The position numbers and the translations under genes are program-made. A model generated the notes under the pieces. It was not told the DNA's origin. It did no database searches and was given only the letters and a program-made list of their open reading frames with translations. Below, piece by piece: positions 30,189-39,697 of a DNA stretch of 48,951 nucleotides. How positions within the stretch are numbered: position 1 is the stretch's first letter; every line of letters starts with the position of its first letter. This DNA is from an uncultured Lachnospiraceae bacterium (GTDB lineage: Bacteria > Bacillota > Clostridia > Lachnospirales > Lachnospiraceae): NCBI GenBank assembly GCA_910583895.1, contig CAJTYJ010000007.1, positions 1 through 48,951 on the forward strand, read 5' to 3'.

Positions 30189-32229
30189 GCTGTTAAAGAC
30201 GGTTCTGTCACTGTCTTTTTCCGGAACGGTTGTGATTCTGTTTTTGTATTTTTTGTGTCGAATTTTTGGAAAGAAGATGACCAAAAGCTGGCAGTATTAC
30301 CTGTGGCTGATCGCAGTCCTGCGGCTCTTGGTTCCAGTTTCCGGGCAAATCAATCTGGTGGGAAACGCCTTTTCAGAGTTGGAAATCTCTGCAGTAGGTC
30401 AGGAAGCCAAAGAAACAGGACCGCCGTCTGAAGTGGCAGAGAATCTGTCAAAAGGAGGGACAAAGGAAACAGAATGGAACGATCGTGCACCTGTGGAAAC
30501 AGGTCAGATGCGTGAAGTTACGTTTGGGTTCTCATTGACTGCTGATCTGCTGGCAAAGGCGGCAGGAATGGCCTGGTTAACGGTGGCCTGCTTTCTGCTT
30601 TTTCAGAAAATTCTGGCGTATCGAAAATTTGCCGGATACATTCGTGCAGGCAGTGAACCGGCAGAACTGGAGCTTCTGGAGCAGTTTGGAAAGCTTGCAG
30701 AAGAAAAGCGGGTCAGAGGTACAGTGGGACTTTATGTAAAGGAGGGGATGCCCTCTCCGTTTTTGATGGGGTGTTTTTTCCCCAAAGTGATTTTGCCCTC
30801 AAAAGAAATTTCAGAAACGGATTTTTACTATACGGCGCTTCATGAGCTGGTTCACTGCCGCAGGCTGGATTTGTTTTACAAATGGCTGATTCAGCTTACG
30901 ATCTGTCTGCACTGGTTTAATCCATTCGTCTGGCTCATGGGGCGGGAGACGGACCGCTTCTGTGAACTGGCCTGCGATGAAGCAGTGCTGGGAGGGCTTA
31001 TGCCGGAAGAAAGGCGGACTTACGGGGATGTGCTGCTTCGTGCAGCGTCTGCTGCAGTGGATTTTTGTCCGGACGGCATGGGGGTTGTGACTATGCAGAG
31101 GGGTGGAAAATTACTGAAAGGGAGGCTGGAAGCGATTACAGAATATAAAAAAAGATCAGGATGGATGAACCTGTTATCGCTGATCCTGGCTGTGGCGGCA
31201 GCCGGCAGCGGGGCAGTGCTGGGGGCATATGCAAAACCGGAGACAGAGGCAATGCGTTTTTCGGAGGGCGGTTGTGATTTTTTCCTGGAAGACGGGACGG
31301 ATGTAATCGAACGGGATCAGGTTATCTATATCCTGTGTGATGGGTTGACAGAAGAGGATCTTTTTCCGGCTGGTGTGGTGGATGGGACCATGATCCTGGC
31401 AGCACACAGAGATTATCAGGTCTCGGTAGTGCTGTCAAAGGACAGAAGCCATCTTCTGGACGAAGCGGAAAAAATCTGCGGGGAAATGCAGGAGAAAGGA
31501 ACCTTGTCCAGGCAGGATGCGGCGCTGATTTTGGAGACAGCAGCTGAGCTGCAGAGAAGAACGGTATCCGGACAGACAGCTGAAAATGTGTATTACGACT
31601 TTATACAAAGTATTTTTTATGAGGATTCCTACTTGTTTTATGTAGGGTATGATCTTGCCGAAGCAGATGTAGAACGTTATGGGGGGAAGGAACTGACGCT
31701 GGACGACGGAGAGAAGCTGTATGTATCATTTGCAGATACAGATCAGCAATGGATGGAAGAAGAGACATTTTTGAAGGCGCTGTGCACCAGACTTTCAAAA
31801 TTTCGGAAGAATCGGGGAAAGCGCTGGGCAGAGCTTGAGCGCCCCATAGTCAGCCATGTGGAGTATGTGGGAGAGGATCTGGAGCGTCTGGCTGCAGAAT
31901 ACGATGAAGAGGAGGAGATGGGACGGTTTGGGGCCATACTTTTGGAGCTTGAAGCAGACAAGCAGGAAGTGTATCTGGAACAAGCTTTTGTGGAAGACAA
32001 TATTGCTGTTTTTTCAATTGCTGTAAGCTGTATGTACAGAAGCAACAACCTTTCCGAAGAACAGATCAATGCCTGGGCGCTCAGAGCATATGAAGAGGGA
32101 AGGACGGAGATTTTCGCTAATCTGCTTGGTTATATGGATGATCAGATGAAACAGGAATGGTATACAAAGGTGCAAAAAGAGCAGGGAAAACAAACTTCTT
32201 TTTCCATGATGATAGAGTCCATGCGGTAG
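30181..32229 (+). CDS. M56-family (BlaR1-like) membrane metalloprotease
   Basis: 682-residue membrane sensor-protease. Helices at the N-terminus (FSGTVVILFLYFLCRIFGKK, YYLWLIAVLRLLVPVSG) and around 120-150 flank the M56 domain with zinc site HELVH (H221, E222, H225) in YYTALHELVHCRRLDLFYKW and the downstream glutamate in CELACDEAVLGG. A last helix (LNLLSLILAVAAAGSGAVLG) leads to an extracellular domain of about 330 residues that does not look like the penicillin-binding sensor of BlaR1 and is unrecognised. Partner of the BlaI repressor. GTG 30172 is an alternative start. Confidence 0.88.
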   Translation: MDELLKTVLSLSFSGTVVILFLYFLCRIFGKKMTKSWQYYLWLIAVLRLLVPVSGQINLVGNAFSELEISAVGQEAKETGPPSEVAENLSKGGTKETEWNDRAPVETGQMREVTFGFSLTADLLAKAAGMAWLTVACFLLFQKILAYRKFAGYIRAGSEPAELELLEQFGKLAEEKRVRGTVGLYVKEGMPSPFLMGCFFPKVILPSKEISETDFYYTALHELVHCRRLDLFYKWLIQLTICLHWFNPFVWLMGRETDRFCELACDEAVLGGLMPEERRTYGDVLLRAASAAVDFCPDGMGVVTMQRGGKLLKGRLEAITEYKKRSGWMNLLSLILAVAAAGSGAVLGAYAKPETEAMRFSEGGCDFFLEDGTDVIERDQVIYILCDGLTEEDLFPAGVVDGTMILAAHRDYQVSVVLSKDRSHLLDEAEKICGEMQEKGTLSRQDAALILETAAELQRRTVSGQTAENVYYDFIQSIFYEDSYLFYVGYDLAEADVERYGGKELTLDDGEKLYVSFADTDQQWMEEETFLKALCTRLSKFRKNRGKRWAELERPIVSHVEYVGEDLERLAAEYDEEEEMGRFGAILLELEADKQEVYLEQAFVEDNIAVFSIAVSCMYRSNNLSEEQINAWALRAYEEGRTEIFANLLGYMDDQMKQEWYTKVQKEQGKQTSFSMMIESMR

Positions 32230-32297
32230 GATTCCGGTAAAAGAGGCGTCAGAGAAGGAAGAGTGAGAGGTATGACTCAGGCAGCGGAGGTATTTTT

Positions 32298-34901
32298 ATG
32301 AGGAAAGATTTGGTCCGGTCCGGAATGGAAGGTCTGGATAAAAAACTGGATTATATCAGAACAGGTGAAAATGTCGTGTTTCGTGTGAAAAAGCTGGAAC
32401 ATGTTCGGCTGTTTTCAAACCATTTTATAAGAGAACAGATCCATGAAGGCAGAAAAGTTATTTATCTGCGCTATGGCAGAGAGGAAGCTCTGGCGGAAGA
32501 ACAGGAAGGACTGGTGATCCAAAAGGCGGATCCGCGGGCAGGATTTGAACTGTTTACGCTGGAGGTGCAAAAGATCATGGAAAAGGCGGAAAGCGGAGCG
32601 CTTTTTTTATTCGACAGTCTGTCAGAACTTCGGGATGCCTGGTATTCGGATCTTATGATGGATAATTTTATCCGTGTGATCTGTCCTTTTATCCGGGAAC
32701 GGAAGTCAACGGCAGTTTATCCGATTATCCGGGGCACCCATTCTTATGATTCCATATCCCGGATCCGGGAATCTGTGCAGGTATTTCTGGATGTATTTTT
32801 TTCGGGTGCCTGTTATTATGTGACACCATTAAAAGTAGAAAACCGTTATCATGGTGAGATGTTCCTGACGCATCGGATTGATCCGGATGAAAGTTTTCAC
32901 CCCATGACGTATTCCACTTCCTTAAGCCATTATTATGCGGTCCTTGATGAAGCAGGCCCGGGAGAGCAGATGCAGGATTCCTGGGAAGATTTTTTCCTGC
33001 AGATGCGTCTGAAACTGACAGAGGGGAAGCTTTTTCAGAAAGATCTGGATAAGATGTGCGGGATGATGATGACCAGAGATAAAAAAATCCGTGGGCTCAT
33101 CCGGCGGTATTTTACGGCGAGAGACTATATGACGATCAAGGGAAGAATCGTTGGTACGGGGATGATCGGGGGGAAAGCATGCGGTATGCTTTTGGCCCGC
33201 AAGTTGATCCGGGAGTTTTGTCCGCAGGCAAGGCAGCATCTGGAGCCTCATGATTCCTACTATATTGCATCGGATATCTATTATACCTATCTTATTCACA
33301 ACGATTGCTGGCAGCTGTGGATGTACCAGAAGCAAAATCCTGAGGATCAGGCGGCGGCAGGGCATCTTCGAAAACGGCTGCTGACGGGAGTTTTTCCCGG
33401 AAATATCCGCAGACAGTTCAAACAGCTTCTGGACTACTTTGGCACCAGCCCGCTGATCGTGCGTTCCAGCAGTTTTCTGGAAGATGGATTTGGCAATGCG
33501 TTTGCAGGAAAATACGAGTCCGTTTTCTGTGTCAATTCCGGTTCGCTGGATGAGCGGGTGACACTTTTTCAGGATGCAGTTCGGACTGTGTATGCCAGTA
33601 CCATGTCTCCGTCTGCACTGGAGTATCGGAAAGTGCGGGGACTTTTGGACAAAGATGAGCAGATGGCACTTTTGGTGCAGCGGGTGTCCGGATCCAGGTG
33701 GGGACCATATTATTTTCCAATGGCAGCAGGAGTCGGTTACTCTTACAACAGTTATCCCTGGAGCAAAGAACTAAATCCCAAGGCAGGAATGCTTCGTCTG
33801 GTTGTGGGACTGGGGACCCGTGCGGTAGACCGGACGCCGGGGGACTATCCAAGGCTGGTGAATCTGGACTGCCCGAAGCTGACAACCTATGCCACCGTGG
33901 CGGATCGTCATCGTTTTTCTCAGCATCGTATGGATATTCTGAATCTGGAGAAAAATAAGCTGGAGAACTGCCCGGTGGAAGACATGATCCCACAGATTCC
34001 GCACTGGCAGAAAAAGTATATGTTTTCTCATGACTGGGATACGGAGCATATGTACCGGGACCGGGGGATCTACAAGGACATTTTGTTCGCCGACTGCGGA
34101 CATCTGGTGGAAAATCAGGCATTCATTGACTGCATGCAGGAGATACTGGCAACACTTCAGAACTATTATGGGAAAGCGGTGGATATTGAATATACGGTAA
34201 ATATTTCAGAAACAGGTGAATTTCAGATCAATCTTCTCCAATGCAGGCCGCTTCAGACAGGAGGCTGTGAGTCGGTCGCCATACCATCATATGAGCAAAA
34301 GGATACTTTTTTTCATATTGTTACAAATGTGATGGGTGCGTCAAGAAAGCAGAAAATCGATGTGGTGGTATCAGTGGAACCCCATACATATTATCACTGT
34401 CCATATGCCAAAAAACCGGATATTGCAAGAACGATTGGCAGGATCAACCGGTTTTTTGAACACACACATAAAAATATACTGCTGATTGTACCGGGGCGGA
34501 TTGGAACTTCCTCTCCGGAGCTTGGGGTACCGGCAGTTTATGCAGAACTCAGCCATTTTTCGGCGATCATGGAGGTGGCATACAGCAAAGCCGGGTATAT
34601 GCCGGAGCTTTCTTTCGGCAGCCATATGTTCCAGGACCTGGTAGAAGCAGATATTCTGTATATTGCCTGTATGGAAAAGAAAGAGACGCTTCATTATAAT
34701 CCGGAATTTTTAAGAGATGCGCCGGAAATATGCTTAGACCTGGTGGAAGAATCTATGCGGCCGGTTCTGAAGGTCTGCGATGTATCGAAAATGTATCTGA
34801 TGTTGTACATGGATGCTATGAGCAGAGAAGTGATCTGTGGACGTGGTTTGACCAGATTTTACGATCATCAAGATTGCAGGATGGGGGAACAGGTGGTATG
34901 A
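32298..34901 (+). CDS. PEP/pyruvate-binding (PPDK_N) protein with degenerate KaiC-like N-terminus
   Basis: 867 residues. About 1-180 resembles a KaiC/RecA-like ATPase (EGLDKKLDYIRTGENVVFRV; Walker-B-like ALFLFDSLSEL), but the Walker A loop is missing. About 270-650 is the ATP-grasp domain of PEP synthase/PPDK: TGMIGGKACGMLLARKLI, PLIVRSSSFLEDGFGNAFAG, ALLVQRVSGSRWGPYYFPMA and FQINLLQCRPLQTGG. The phosphohistidine swivel domain and the PEP TIM barrel are absent; the last 215 residues (VVVSVEPHTYYHCPYAKKPD, then LLIVPGRIGTSSPELGVPAV) are another fold. So it is not a PEP synthase; the reaction is unknown. GCGGAGG lies 6 nt before the ATG. Confidence 0.8.
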   Translation: MRKDLVRSGMEGLDKKLDYIRTGENVVFRVKKLEHVRLFSNHFIREQIHEGRKVIYLRYGREEALAEEQEGLVIQKADPRAGFELFTLEVQKIMEKAESGALFLFDSLSELRDAWYSDLMMDNFIRVICPFIRERKSTAVYPIIRGTHSYDSISRIRESVQVFLDVFFSGACYYVTPLKVENRYHGEMFLTHRIDPDESFHPMTYSTSLSHYYAVLDEAGPGEQMQDSWEDFFLQMRLKLTEGKLFQKDLDKMCGMMMTRDKKIRGLIRRYFTARDYMTIKGRIVGTGMIGGKACGMLLARKLIREFCPQARQHLEPHDSYYIASDIYYTYLIHNDCWQLWMYQKQNPEDQAAAGHLRKRLLTGVFPGNIRRQFKQLLDYFGTSPLIVRSSSFLEDGFGNAFAGKYESVFCVNSGSLDERVTLFQDAVRTVYASTMSPSALEYRKVRGLLDKDEQMALLVQRVSGSRWGPYYFPMAAGVGYSYNSYPWSKELNPKAGMLRLVVGLGTRAVDRTPGDYPRLVNLDCPKLTTYATVADRHRFSQHRMDILNLEKNKLENCPVEDMIPQIPHWQKKYMFSHDWDTEHMYRDRGIYKDILFADCGHLVENQAFIDCMQEILATLQNYYGKAVDIEYTVNISETGEFQINLLQCRPLQTGGCESVAIPSYEQKDTFFHIVTNVMGASRKQKIDVVVSVEPHTYYHCPYAKKPDIARTIGRINRFFEHTHKNILLIVPGRIGTSSPELGVPAVYAELSHFSAIMEVAYSKAGYMPELSFGSHMFQDLVEADILYIACMEKKETLHYNPEFLRDAPEICLDLVEESMRPVLKVCDVSKMYLMLYMDAMSREVICGRGLTRFYDHQDCRMGEQVV

Positions 34902-35013
34902 TTCTGGTAAGTACTTTGTTTTACCCGGGATGACAGAGTGAATTACAATCTGGATGGGGAATAACCGGGACCATAAGCTGATCAGAATACCGCAGCAGGA
35001 AAGGAGAAGATAC

Positions 35014-35376
35014 ATGGCATCAAAGGCAGAATTTGTAGCATATGCAGCAGAGCAGATGAAGGAAGCAGGGCAGATCACCTGCAAAAAGATGTTCGGTGAA
35101 TATGGTGTATACTGTGACGGGAAGATCTTTGGTCTGATTTGTGAGGACCAGCTGTTTGTGAAGATCACAGAAGCGGGGCGCAGAGTCTGTCCGGATCTTA
35201 CAGAAGCGCCGCCTTATGTGGGAGCAAAGCCTCATTATCTGGTGGAGGAGCTGGATGACGCAGAACTTTTAACCAGGTTTGTACAAGAGACCGTAAAGGC
35301 TCTTCCGGAACCGAAGAAAAAGAAGAAAAAGATCGTTCCCTGTCAGAAGATTTCGGCGGGGAACGATCTTTCATGA
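35014..35376 (+). CDS. TfoX N-terminal domain protein
   Basis: 120 residues of the TfoX/Sxy N-terminal family: ASKAEFVAYAAEQMKEAGQI, CKKMFGEYGVYCDGKIFGLI (family hallmark) and VKITEAGRRVCPDLTEAPPY, with a lysine-rich tail. In gammaproteobacteria TfoX controls competence; this single-domain clostridial form is of unknown role. GAAAGGAGAAG lies upstream of ATG 35014. Its last 16 codons are encoded inside the terminator stem that follows, so the C-terminal residues (KIVPCQKISAGNDLS) are partly dictated by the hairpin. Confidence 0.85.
   Translation: MASKAEFVAYAAEQMKEAGQITCKKMFGEYGVYCDGKIFGLICEDQLFVKITEAGRRVCPDLTEAPPYVGAKPHYLVEELDDAELLTRFVQETVKALPEPKKKKKKIVPCQKISAGNDLS
35328..35371. terminator. 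Bidirectional terminator overlapping the TfoX 3' end
   Basis: AAAGATCGTTCCC (35328-35340) pairs perfectly over 13 bp with GGGAACGATCTTT (35359-35371), giving T-runs on both strands. It serves convergent genes: TfoX ends at 35376 and the minus-strand permease at 35383. Confidence 0.8.
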
Positions 35377-35382
35377 TTCCGG

Positions 35383-37776
35383 TCAGTCCATCATCCGGAT
35401 CCGCTCTGCCAGCGGCAGTCTTCTTACATACCGGGCAGCCGCGGAAGAATAGGCAAACTGGATGGCGAACAGGGCCGCTGCGAATATCAGAACCGGGATT
35501 ACCGGGAAGCGGTAGACCAGCGTACCGAAGATCCGGAAGCCGGACATCAGGCGGACCAGCAGGGCTCCGGCCCCGGTTCCGGCCGTCAGGGTAATGGCCA
35601 GGGTGGCCAGGATGTAGCACAGGCACTCCATGGAAAGCATGGAGGACAGCTGCCGTCCGGTCATGCCCACGGACTGCAGGATGCCGAATTCCTGCTGTCT
35701 GGATAAAAGTCCGGTCATCAGGGTGTTGATGAGACTGACCAGAGAGAACAGGAAGAAAAATCCCAGCAGCAGGTAGGCAATGGATGCCGTATTCTTCAGA
35801 AAATCTGCATAGGCGTCCGCCGCGTCCTGCCTGGTGGTGATCACAAGCATGGGGTCCTGCAGAATCGAGAACAGCGTTTTTCTCAGAGCATCATGATCCT
35901 CTGTCGTGTGCACATTCCAGCGGTTTTCCATATTTTCAATGTCCGGGTAGAGTTTCCTGGCCACGTCATCGGTGACCGTGAACATGGTGGCGCCGATGCC
36001 GGCGGAAATGAGGGCATCCTTTTTGGCAATGCCCATGACTGTGACGGTCAGGTCTTCCCCGTCATAGGTCTTCAGTTCCAGCGTATCTCCGATTTCGGGA
36101 ATATAGTCCCAGTACAGCTTCAGAAACTGTTCTGTGTTGTCCGTGATGACGACGCCGTTTTCGGCAGTCAGCCGGTCATAGTCAGAGGTTCCTTCTTCCA
36201 TGGCTTCTGACGGGAGGAGCCTTAGAAAAGTGTCCCGGTCCAGGGCGTTGATGGCAAAAGCATCCGGTTTGGACGGAAGGGCTATCTCGGCGGAGATCAT
36301 GGAGTAGGCCGTGATGTCCCGGATCTCATCAAGCTCAAGCAGCTGTTCTTTCAGCGCGGGAGTCAGAGGATTGTTCCTGGCAGCGTCAGGAATGCCGGCA
36401 ACATCGACCGTATCTTCCCAGGAGACGCGGTAATTGCAGCCGTCTCCCATGGTGGCTGTGGCCATTCGATAGGGATCAATGGAATTCAGCATCGTGGCTG
36501 CTGCAAGAAGCAGAATGCCGGTCAGCCCAAGAGAGAGCAGGGTCAGGACCGTCTTTTTCCGGCTGCGGTCAAAATTCATCCGGGCCAGGGAAGCGGGTGT
36601 GATGGGGCGGGCCGTCTGGCGGGTATCTTTCCGTCTGGTCTCCATCTGGTAGGCAGTCATACGCACCGCCTCGATGGGAGAGACTGCCGCCGCCATGCGG
36701 ACCGGCGTATGGATGGACAGAAGGATCATAAGTTCCACCGCGCAGGCTACCAGCAGGGCATGGGGAAGAATGGAAAGAAAGTGAAAGTAAGCGGGAGACC
36801 CAAAAGCACTGCCAATGCCGCCCAGGAGGATTCCAAAAGGAATAGCAAGAAGGGAGAGCGTGCGTCCTTCTCTTCGCACGATCCGCCGGATCTGCCGCGG
36901 CGTGGCGCCGATGACTTTCAGCCTGCCGTATTCCCGGATCTTACCCTTGACCGAGATGTAGAAGATGCTGTATACGACCAGGCTGCATCCCAAGAGGATC
37001 AGAAGGCCGATGGGGTAGAAGCTGCCAAGCTTTGTGGCCCGGAAACCTGCCATATCAAAATAGTTGGAGCTGTAAAAAATCTGGTCTTCGGAAATACCGT
37101 TTCGTATCAGAAAGGCGGCGATCTCTTCTTTCAGAGCATGCAGCTCCATCTGGTCCGCATTCCGGTAACGCAGCCGGAACTCGAACAAAAGTTCGCTTCC
37201 CATGCGGGCCTCTGCATAGGAACGGGATACTTCCACCTGGAAATAGCGGGAGGAATTTTCTGCCTGCAAAATGCCGGTGATGGTATATTCTTGTTCCTGT
37301 CCGTCCAGGTTCAGGCGCAGGGTCTGTCCGGTCTCCTGAGGCAGTCCGAAATAGTCCAGAAAAGCCCGTTCCACAAGGATCTCATGTTCTTTCTCGGGCA
37401 GTGTGCCCAGGACTTCGGGCTTTTTGCCCAGCTCCATCCAGTTGGGATCAGAGTAGTTGACGGACAGGACGGTGTCCTCATACCGGCAGGAGCCGAAGGT
37501 CTGAGAGATTCCGTAGCGCTCCACCTCCGGCTGGGTGCAGAGGGCATCGATCCGGTCCGGGGAGAGGTTCACCACGACCGCCTGATATTGTCCCCGGATC
37601 TCGTCTTCCAGCTTTCGCTGCCCGGCGGACAGAAGGAAGAGGCTTCCGGACAGAAGGGCGGTGGTGAGAGAGACGGTCAAAAGGACGAAAAAATTTCTCC
37701 GCCGGTCTGCCTGCAGGCTTCTTCCGGCCAGGCGGCGGATGGCAGAGTCGGTTTTGTTTTCGAATGGATAGGTCAT
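35383..37776 (-). CDS. FtsX-type ABC transporter permease
   Basis: 797-residue membrane subunit with two FtsX domains. The first helix is FFVLLTVSLTTALLSGSLFL, then a large outside domain, the helices LGSFYPIGLLILLGCSLVVY with YISVKGKIREYGRLKVIGAT (FtsX motif), a central helix, and the second set near the C-terminus (IAYLLLGFFFLFSLVSLINT, LSRQQEFGILQSVGMTGRQL). Typical of MacB/BceB-like transporters of antimicrobial peptides or lipids. ATG 37776 follows AAGGAGG by about 9 nt; it starts 13 bp after the ATPase gene. Last gene of the minus-strand set. Confidence 0.9.
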   Translation of the reverse strand: MTYPFENKTDSAIRRLAGRSLQADRRRNFFVLLTVSLTTALLSGSLFLLSAGQRKLEDEIRGQYQAVVVNLSPDRIDALCTQPEVERYGISQTFGSCRYEDTVLSVNYSDPNWMELGKKPEVLGTLPEKEHEILVERAFLDYFGLPQETGQTLRLNLDGQEQEYTITGILQAENSSRYFQVEVSRSYAEARMGSELLFEFRLRYRNADQMELHALKEEIAAFLIRNGISEDQIFYSSNYFDMAGFRATKLGSFYPIGLLILLGCSLVVYSIFYISVKGKIREYGRLKVIGATPRQIRRIVRREGRTLSLLAIPFGILLGGIGSAFGSPAYFHFLSILPHALLVACAVELMILLSIHTPVRMAAAVSPIEAVRMTAYQMETRRKDTRQTARPITPASLARMNFDRSRKKTVLTLLSLGLTGILLLAAATMLNSIDPYRMATATMGDGCNYRVSWEDTVDVAGIPDAARNNPLTPALKEQLLELDEIRDITAYSMISAEIALPSKPDAFAINALDRDTFLRLLPSEAMEEGTSDYDRLTAENGVVITDNTEQFLKLYWDYIPEIGDTLELKTYDGEDLTVTVMGIAKKDALISAGIGATMFTVTDDVARKLYPDIENMENRWNVHTTEDHDALRKTLFSILQDPMLVITTRQDAADAYADFLKNTASIAYLLLGFFFLFSLVSLINTLMTGLLSRQQEFGILQSVGMTGRQLSSMLSMECLCYILATLAITLTAGTGAGALLVRLMSGFRIFGTLVYRFPVIPVLIFAAALFAIQFAYSSAAARYVRRLPLAERIRMMD

Positions 37777-37789
37777 CTTTGCCGCCTCC

Positions 37790-38455
37790 TTAACCGGATA
37801 TTCTGCCGTCTTCGATCCGCACAATCCGGTCCGCCAGTTGAGCGATCTCGTTGTTGTGGGTGATCATGACGATGGTCTGGTTGAACTCCGTACTGGTCCG
37901 CCTCAGAAGACCCAGAACATCGGCGCTGGTCCGGCTGTCCAGGTTGCCGGTGGGTTCGTCGGCCAGAACGATGGCCGGCTTGGTGATCAGGGCCCGGGCG
38001 ATGGCCACCCGCTGCTGCTGTCCGCCGGACAGCTGGTTGGGCATGTTGCGAAGCCGCTCTTTTAAAGCCAGCATCCCGATCACTTCCTCCACGAAATTCC
38101 GGTCGGCGTGATCGCCGTCGAGCTCCATGGGCAGGACGATATTTTCGTATACATTTAAGATGGGGACCAGATTGTAGTTCTGGAAGATAAAGCCGATATT
38201 GCGGCGGCGGAAGATGGTCAGTTCTTCTTCCTTTTTCTTCGATAATTCTTCCCCCCTAACCAGCACGCTGCCGAAGGTGGGCACATCCAGTCCGCCCATC
38301 ATGTGAAGCAGTGTGGATTTGCCGCTGCCGGAGGTGCCCACAATGGCGACGAATTCTCCCTGCTCCACGGTAAGACTGACCCCGTCCAGGGCTTTGGTCA
38401 GGTTTGGCTTGGCGCCGTAATATTTTTTCAGGTCAATGGTCTGTAAGACACTCAT
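37790..38455 (-). CDS. ABC transporter ATP-binding protein (MacB/LolD type)
   Basis: 221-residue ATPase for the adjacent FtsX-type permease: Walker A VGTSGSGKST, Q-loop NIGFIFQNYNLVPILNVYEN, signature LSGGQQQRVAIARAL, Walker B VLADEPTGNLDSRTS and switch histidine in VMITHNNE. This sequence set is diagnostic of the MacB/LolD/BceA branch. GGAAAGGAG precedes the ATG. A TATAAT -10 on the minus strand lies near 38550, so this pair may have its own promoter, possibly the target of the upstream response regulator. Confidence 0.92.
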   Translation of the reverse strand: MSVLQTIDLKKYYGAKPNLTKALDGVSLTVEQGEFVAIVGTSGSGKSTLLHMMGGLDVPTFGSVLVRGEELSKKKEEELTIFRRRNIGFIFQNYNLVPILNVYENIVLPMELDGDHADRNFVEEVIGMLALKERLRNMPNQLSGGQQQRVAIARALITKPAIVLADEPTGNLDSRTSADVLGLLRRTSTEFNQTIVMITHNNEIAQLADRIVRIEDGRISG

Positions 38456-38596
38456 GGGAAATTAACTCCTTTCCAGGCGGTGTGGAGCCATCTGCCAGAA
38501 AGCTATGTTCAAGCGTGCTCTAGTGTTCTGTCCGCATTCTGGAATTATTATAAAAGAAAAAGGTCTCAGAAATGTCCGAAAAAAATGAAGGTTTTC

Positions 38597-39697
38597 TTAA
38601 AAATGCCGCGGCAGAAAGACGGAGAACGTGGATCCCTCTCCCGGGGCGGAGGCAACGATGACATACCCGCCCTGGAGGGTGACGATCTTTCGGGTCAGGT
38701 AGAGTCCGATGCCGACGCCGGGGATGTTGTGCACTTCATGTTCCCGGTAAAAGCGTCGGAAGATTGCGGCGTGGCTGCTTTCTGGGATGCCGATTCCGGT
38801 GTCAGTGATGTCGATTTTGGCGTACATCTCCCACAATTCTGCAGATATGCGGATGCTTCCGCCTTCCGGCGTGTATTTGACGGCGTTGTCCAGCAGGTTA
38901 AAGAGTGCTTCGGAGGTCCATGTTCGGTCATGGGGAAGACAGAGCTCCTCCGGGCAGTTCACAGTCACAGACAGGTGTTTGTGATCAGCCTGGCAGAGAA
39001 TCCCGCTCAGGGCCTGGGCTATGGTGGCGTATAGAGAAGTGTCGCTTTTTTGAAGCTGGATGGCGCCGGTCTCCAGCTGAGAGGTCTTAAGGAGAGCCTG
39101 AAAGAGAAAATGCAGCTTGTCCGTCTGATTTTTCAACCCTTTCAAAAATACGGTCTGTTCCTCGGCGGAGCCAGGACGGGTCAACAGGGTATCCGTCACC
39201 AGCATTAGATTGCTGACGGGAGTCTTGACCTGATGGGAGATATCTGTGATCAGCTGCTGCAGCTTTTGATGTTCCTTTTCGGCGGCGTGCTTCTGGGTCT
39301 GCATGATCTGGTACAGGCGCAAAAGGCGGCAGTTGATGCGGGACTTAAGGGTTTCTTTGTCGGAACCGGCGTCCGGGCAGGTGCCTCCTTCGGTCATCCG
39401 GTCAATGGTGCGGCACAGGTCAGAGGTAAAAGCAGAAAGCCGCTCCTCTAACAGCCATAGTAAAAACAGTGTCCAGCCAAGAGCCAGAAAGGACAGAGCA
39501 AGTCCCATGGAGAGAAGGGGTCTGTGGTAACCGGACCGGGTGCAGAAGAACAGGATGCAAAACCACATGGATAAAAGCATGCCGCATACTGGCAGCAGAC
39601 AGAGCTTTCTGAGATACCGGTGAGTTTCCCCGGAATCTTTGGCAGATATACGAGGGTCTGCAGGAGCACCTGCTGCTTTATGATAGAACGGATTCAT
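38597..39697 (-). CDS. Sensor histidine kinase with two close membrane helices
   Basis: 366 residues. Two helices (VCGMLLSMWFCILFFC and LLSMGLALSFLALGWTLFLL) separated by only about 15 residues leave almost no outside domain, as in intramembrane-sensing BceS-type kinases. Dimerisation/phosphorylation site LITDISHQVKTPVSNL (H), N-box ALFNLLDNAVKYTPEGG, G1 DITDTGIGIP and G2 GVGIGLYLTRKIV. Its ATG overlaps the response regulator stop (ATGA). With the ABC genes 140 bp downstream, it probably forms a detoxification module. Confidence 0.92.
   Translation of the reverse strand: MNPFYHKAAGAPADPRISAKDSGETHRYLRKLCLLPVCGMLLSMWFCILFFCTRSGYHRPLLSMGLALSFLALGWTLFLLWLLEERLSAFTSDLCRTIDRMTEGGTCPDAGSDKETLKSRINCRLLRLYQIMQTQKHAAEKEHQKLQQLITDISHQVKTPVSNLMLVTDTLLTRPGSAEEQTVFLKGLKNQTDKLHFLFQALLKTSQLETGAIQLQKSDTSLYATIAQALSGILCQADHKHLSVTVNCPEELCLPHDRTWTSEALFNLLDNAVKYTPEGGSIRISAELWEMYAKIDITDTGIGIPESSHAAIFRRFYREHEVHNIPGVGIGLYLTRKIVTLQGGYVIVASAPGEGSTFSVFLPRHF

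Noticed and set aside
29808..32229. Beta-lactam resistance locus
   Set aside because: BlaI and M56 are present, but no beta-lactamase or PBP2a gene is visible and the sensor domain lacks penicillin-binding motifs.
32298..34901. Assignment as phosphoenolpyruvate synthase (ppsA)
   Set aside because: The phosphohistidine and PEP-barrel domains are missing.
36709..37863. 384-codon open frame antisense to the FtsX permease gene
   Set aside because: It lies wholly over a clear permease and ATPase; low-complexity composition and no ribosome site mark it as a shadow frame.
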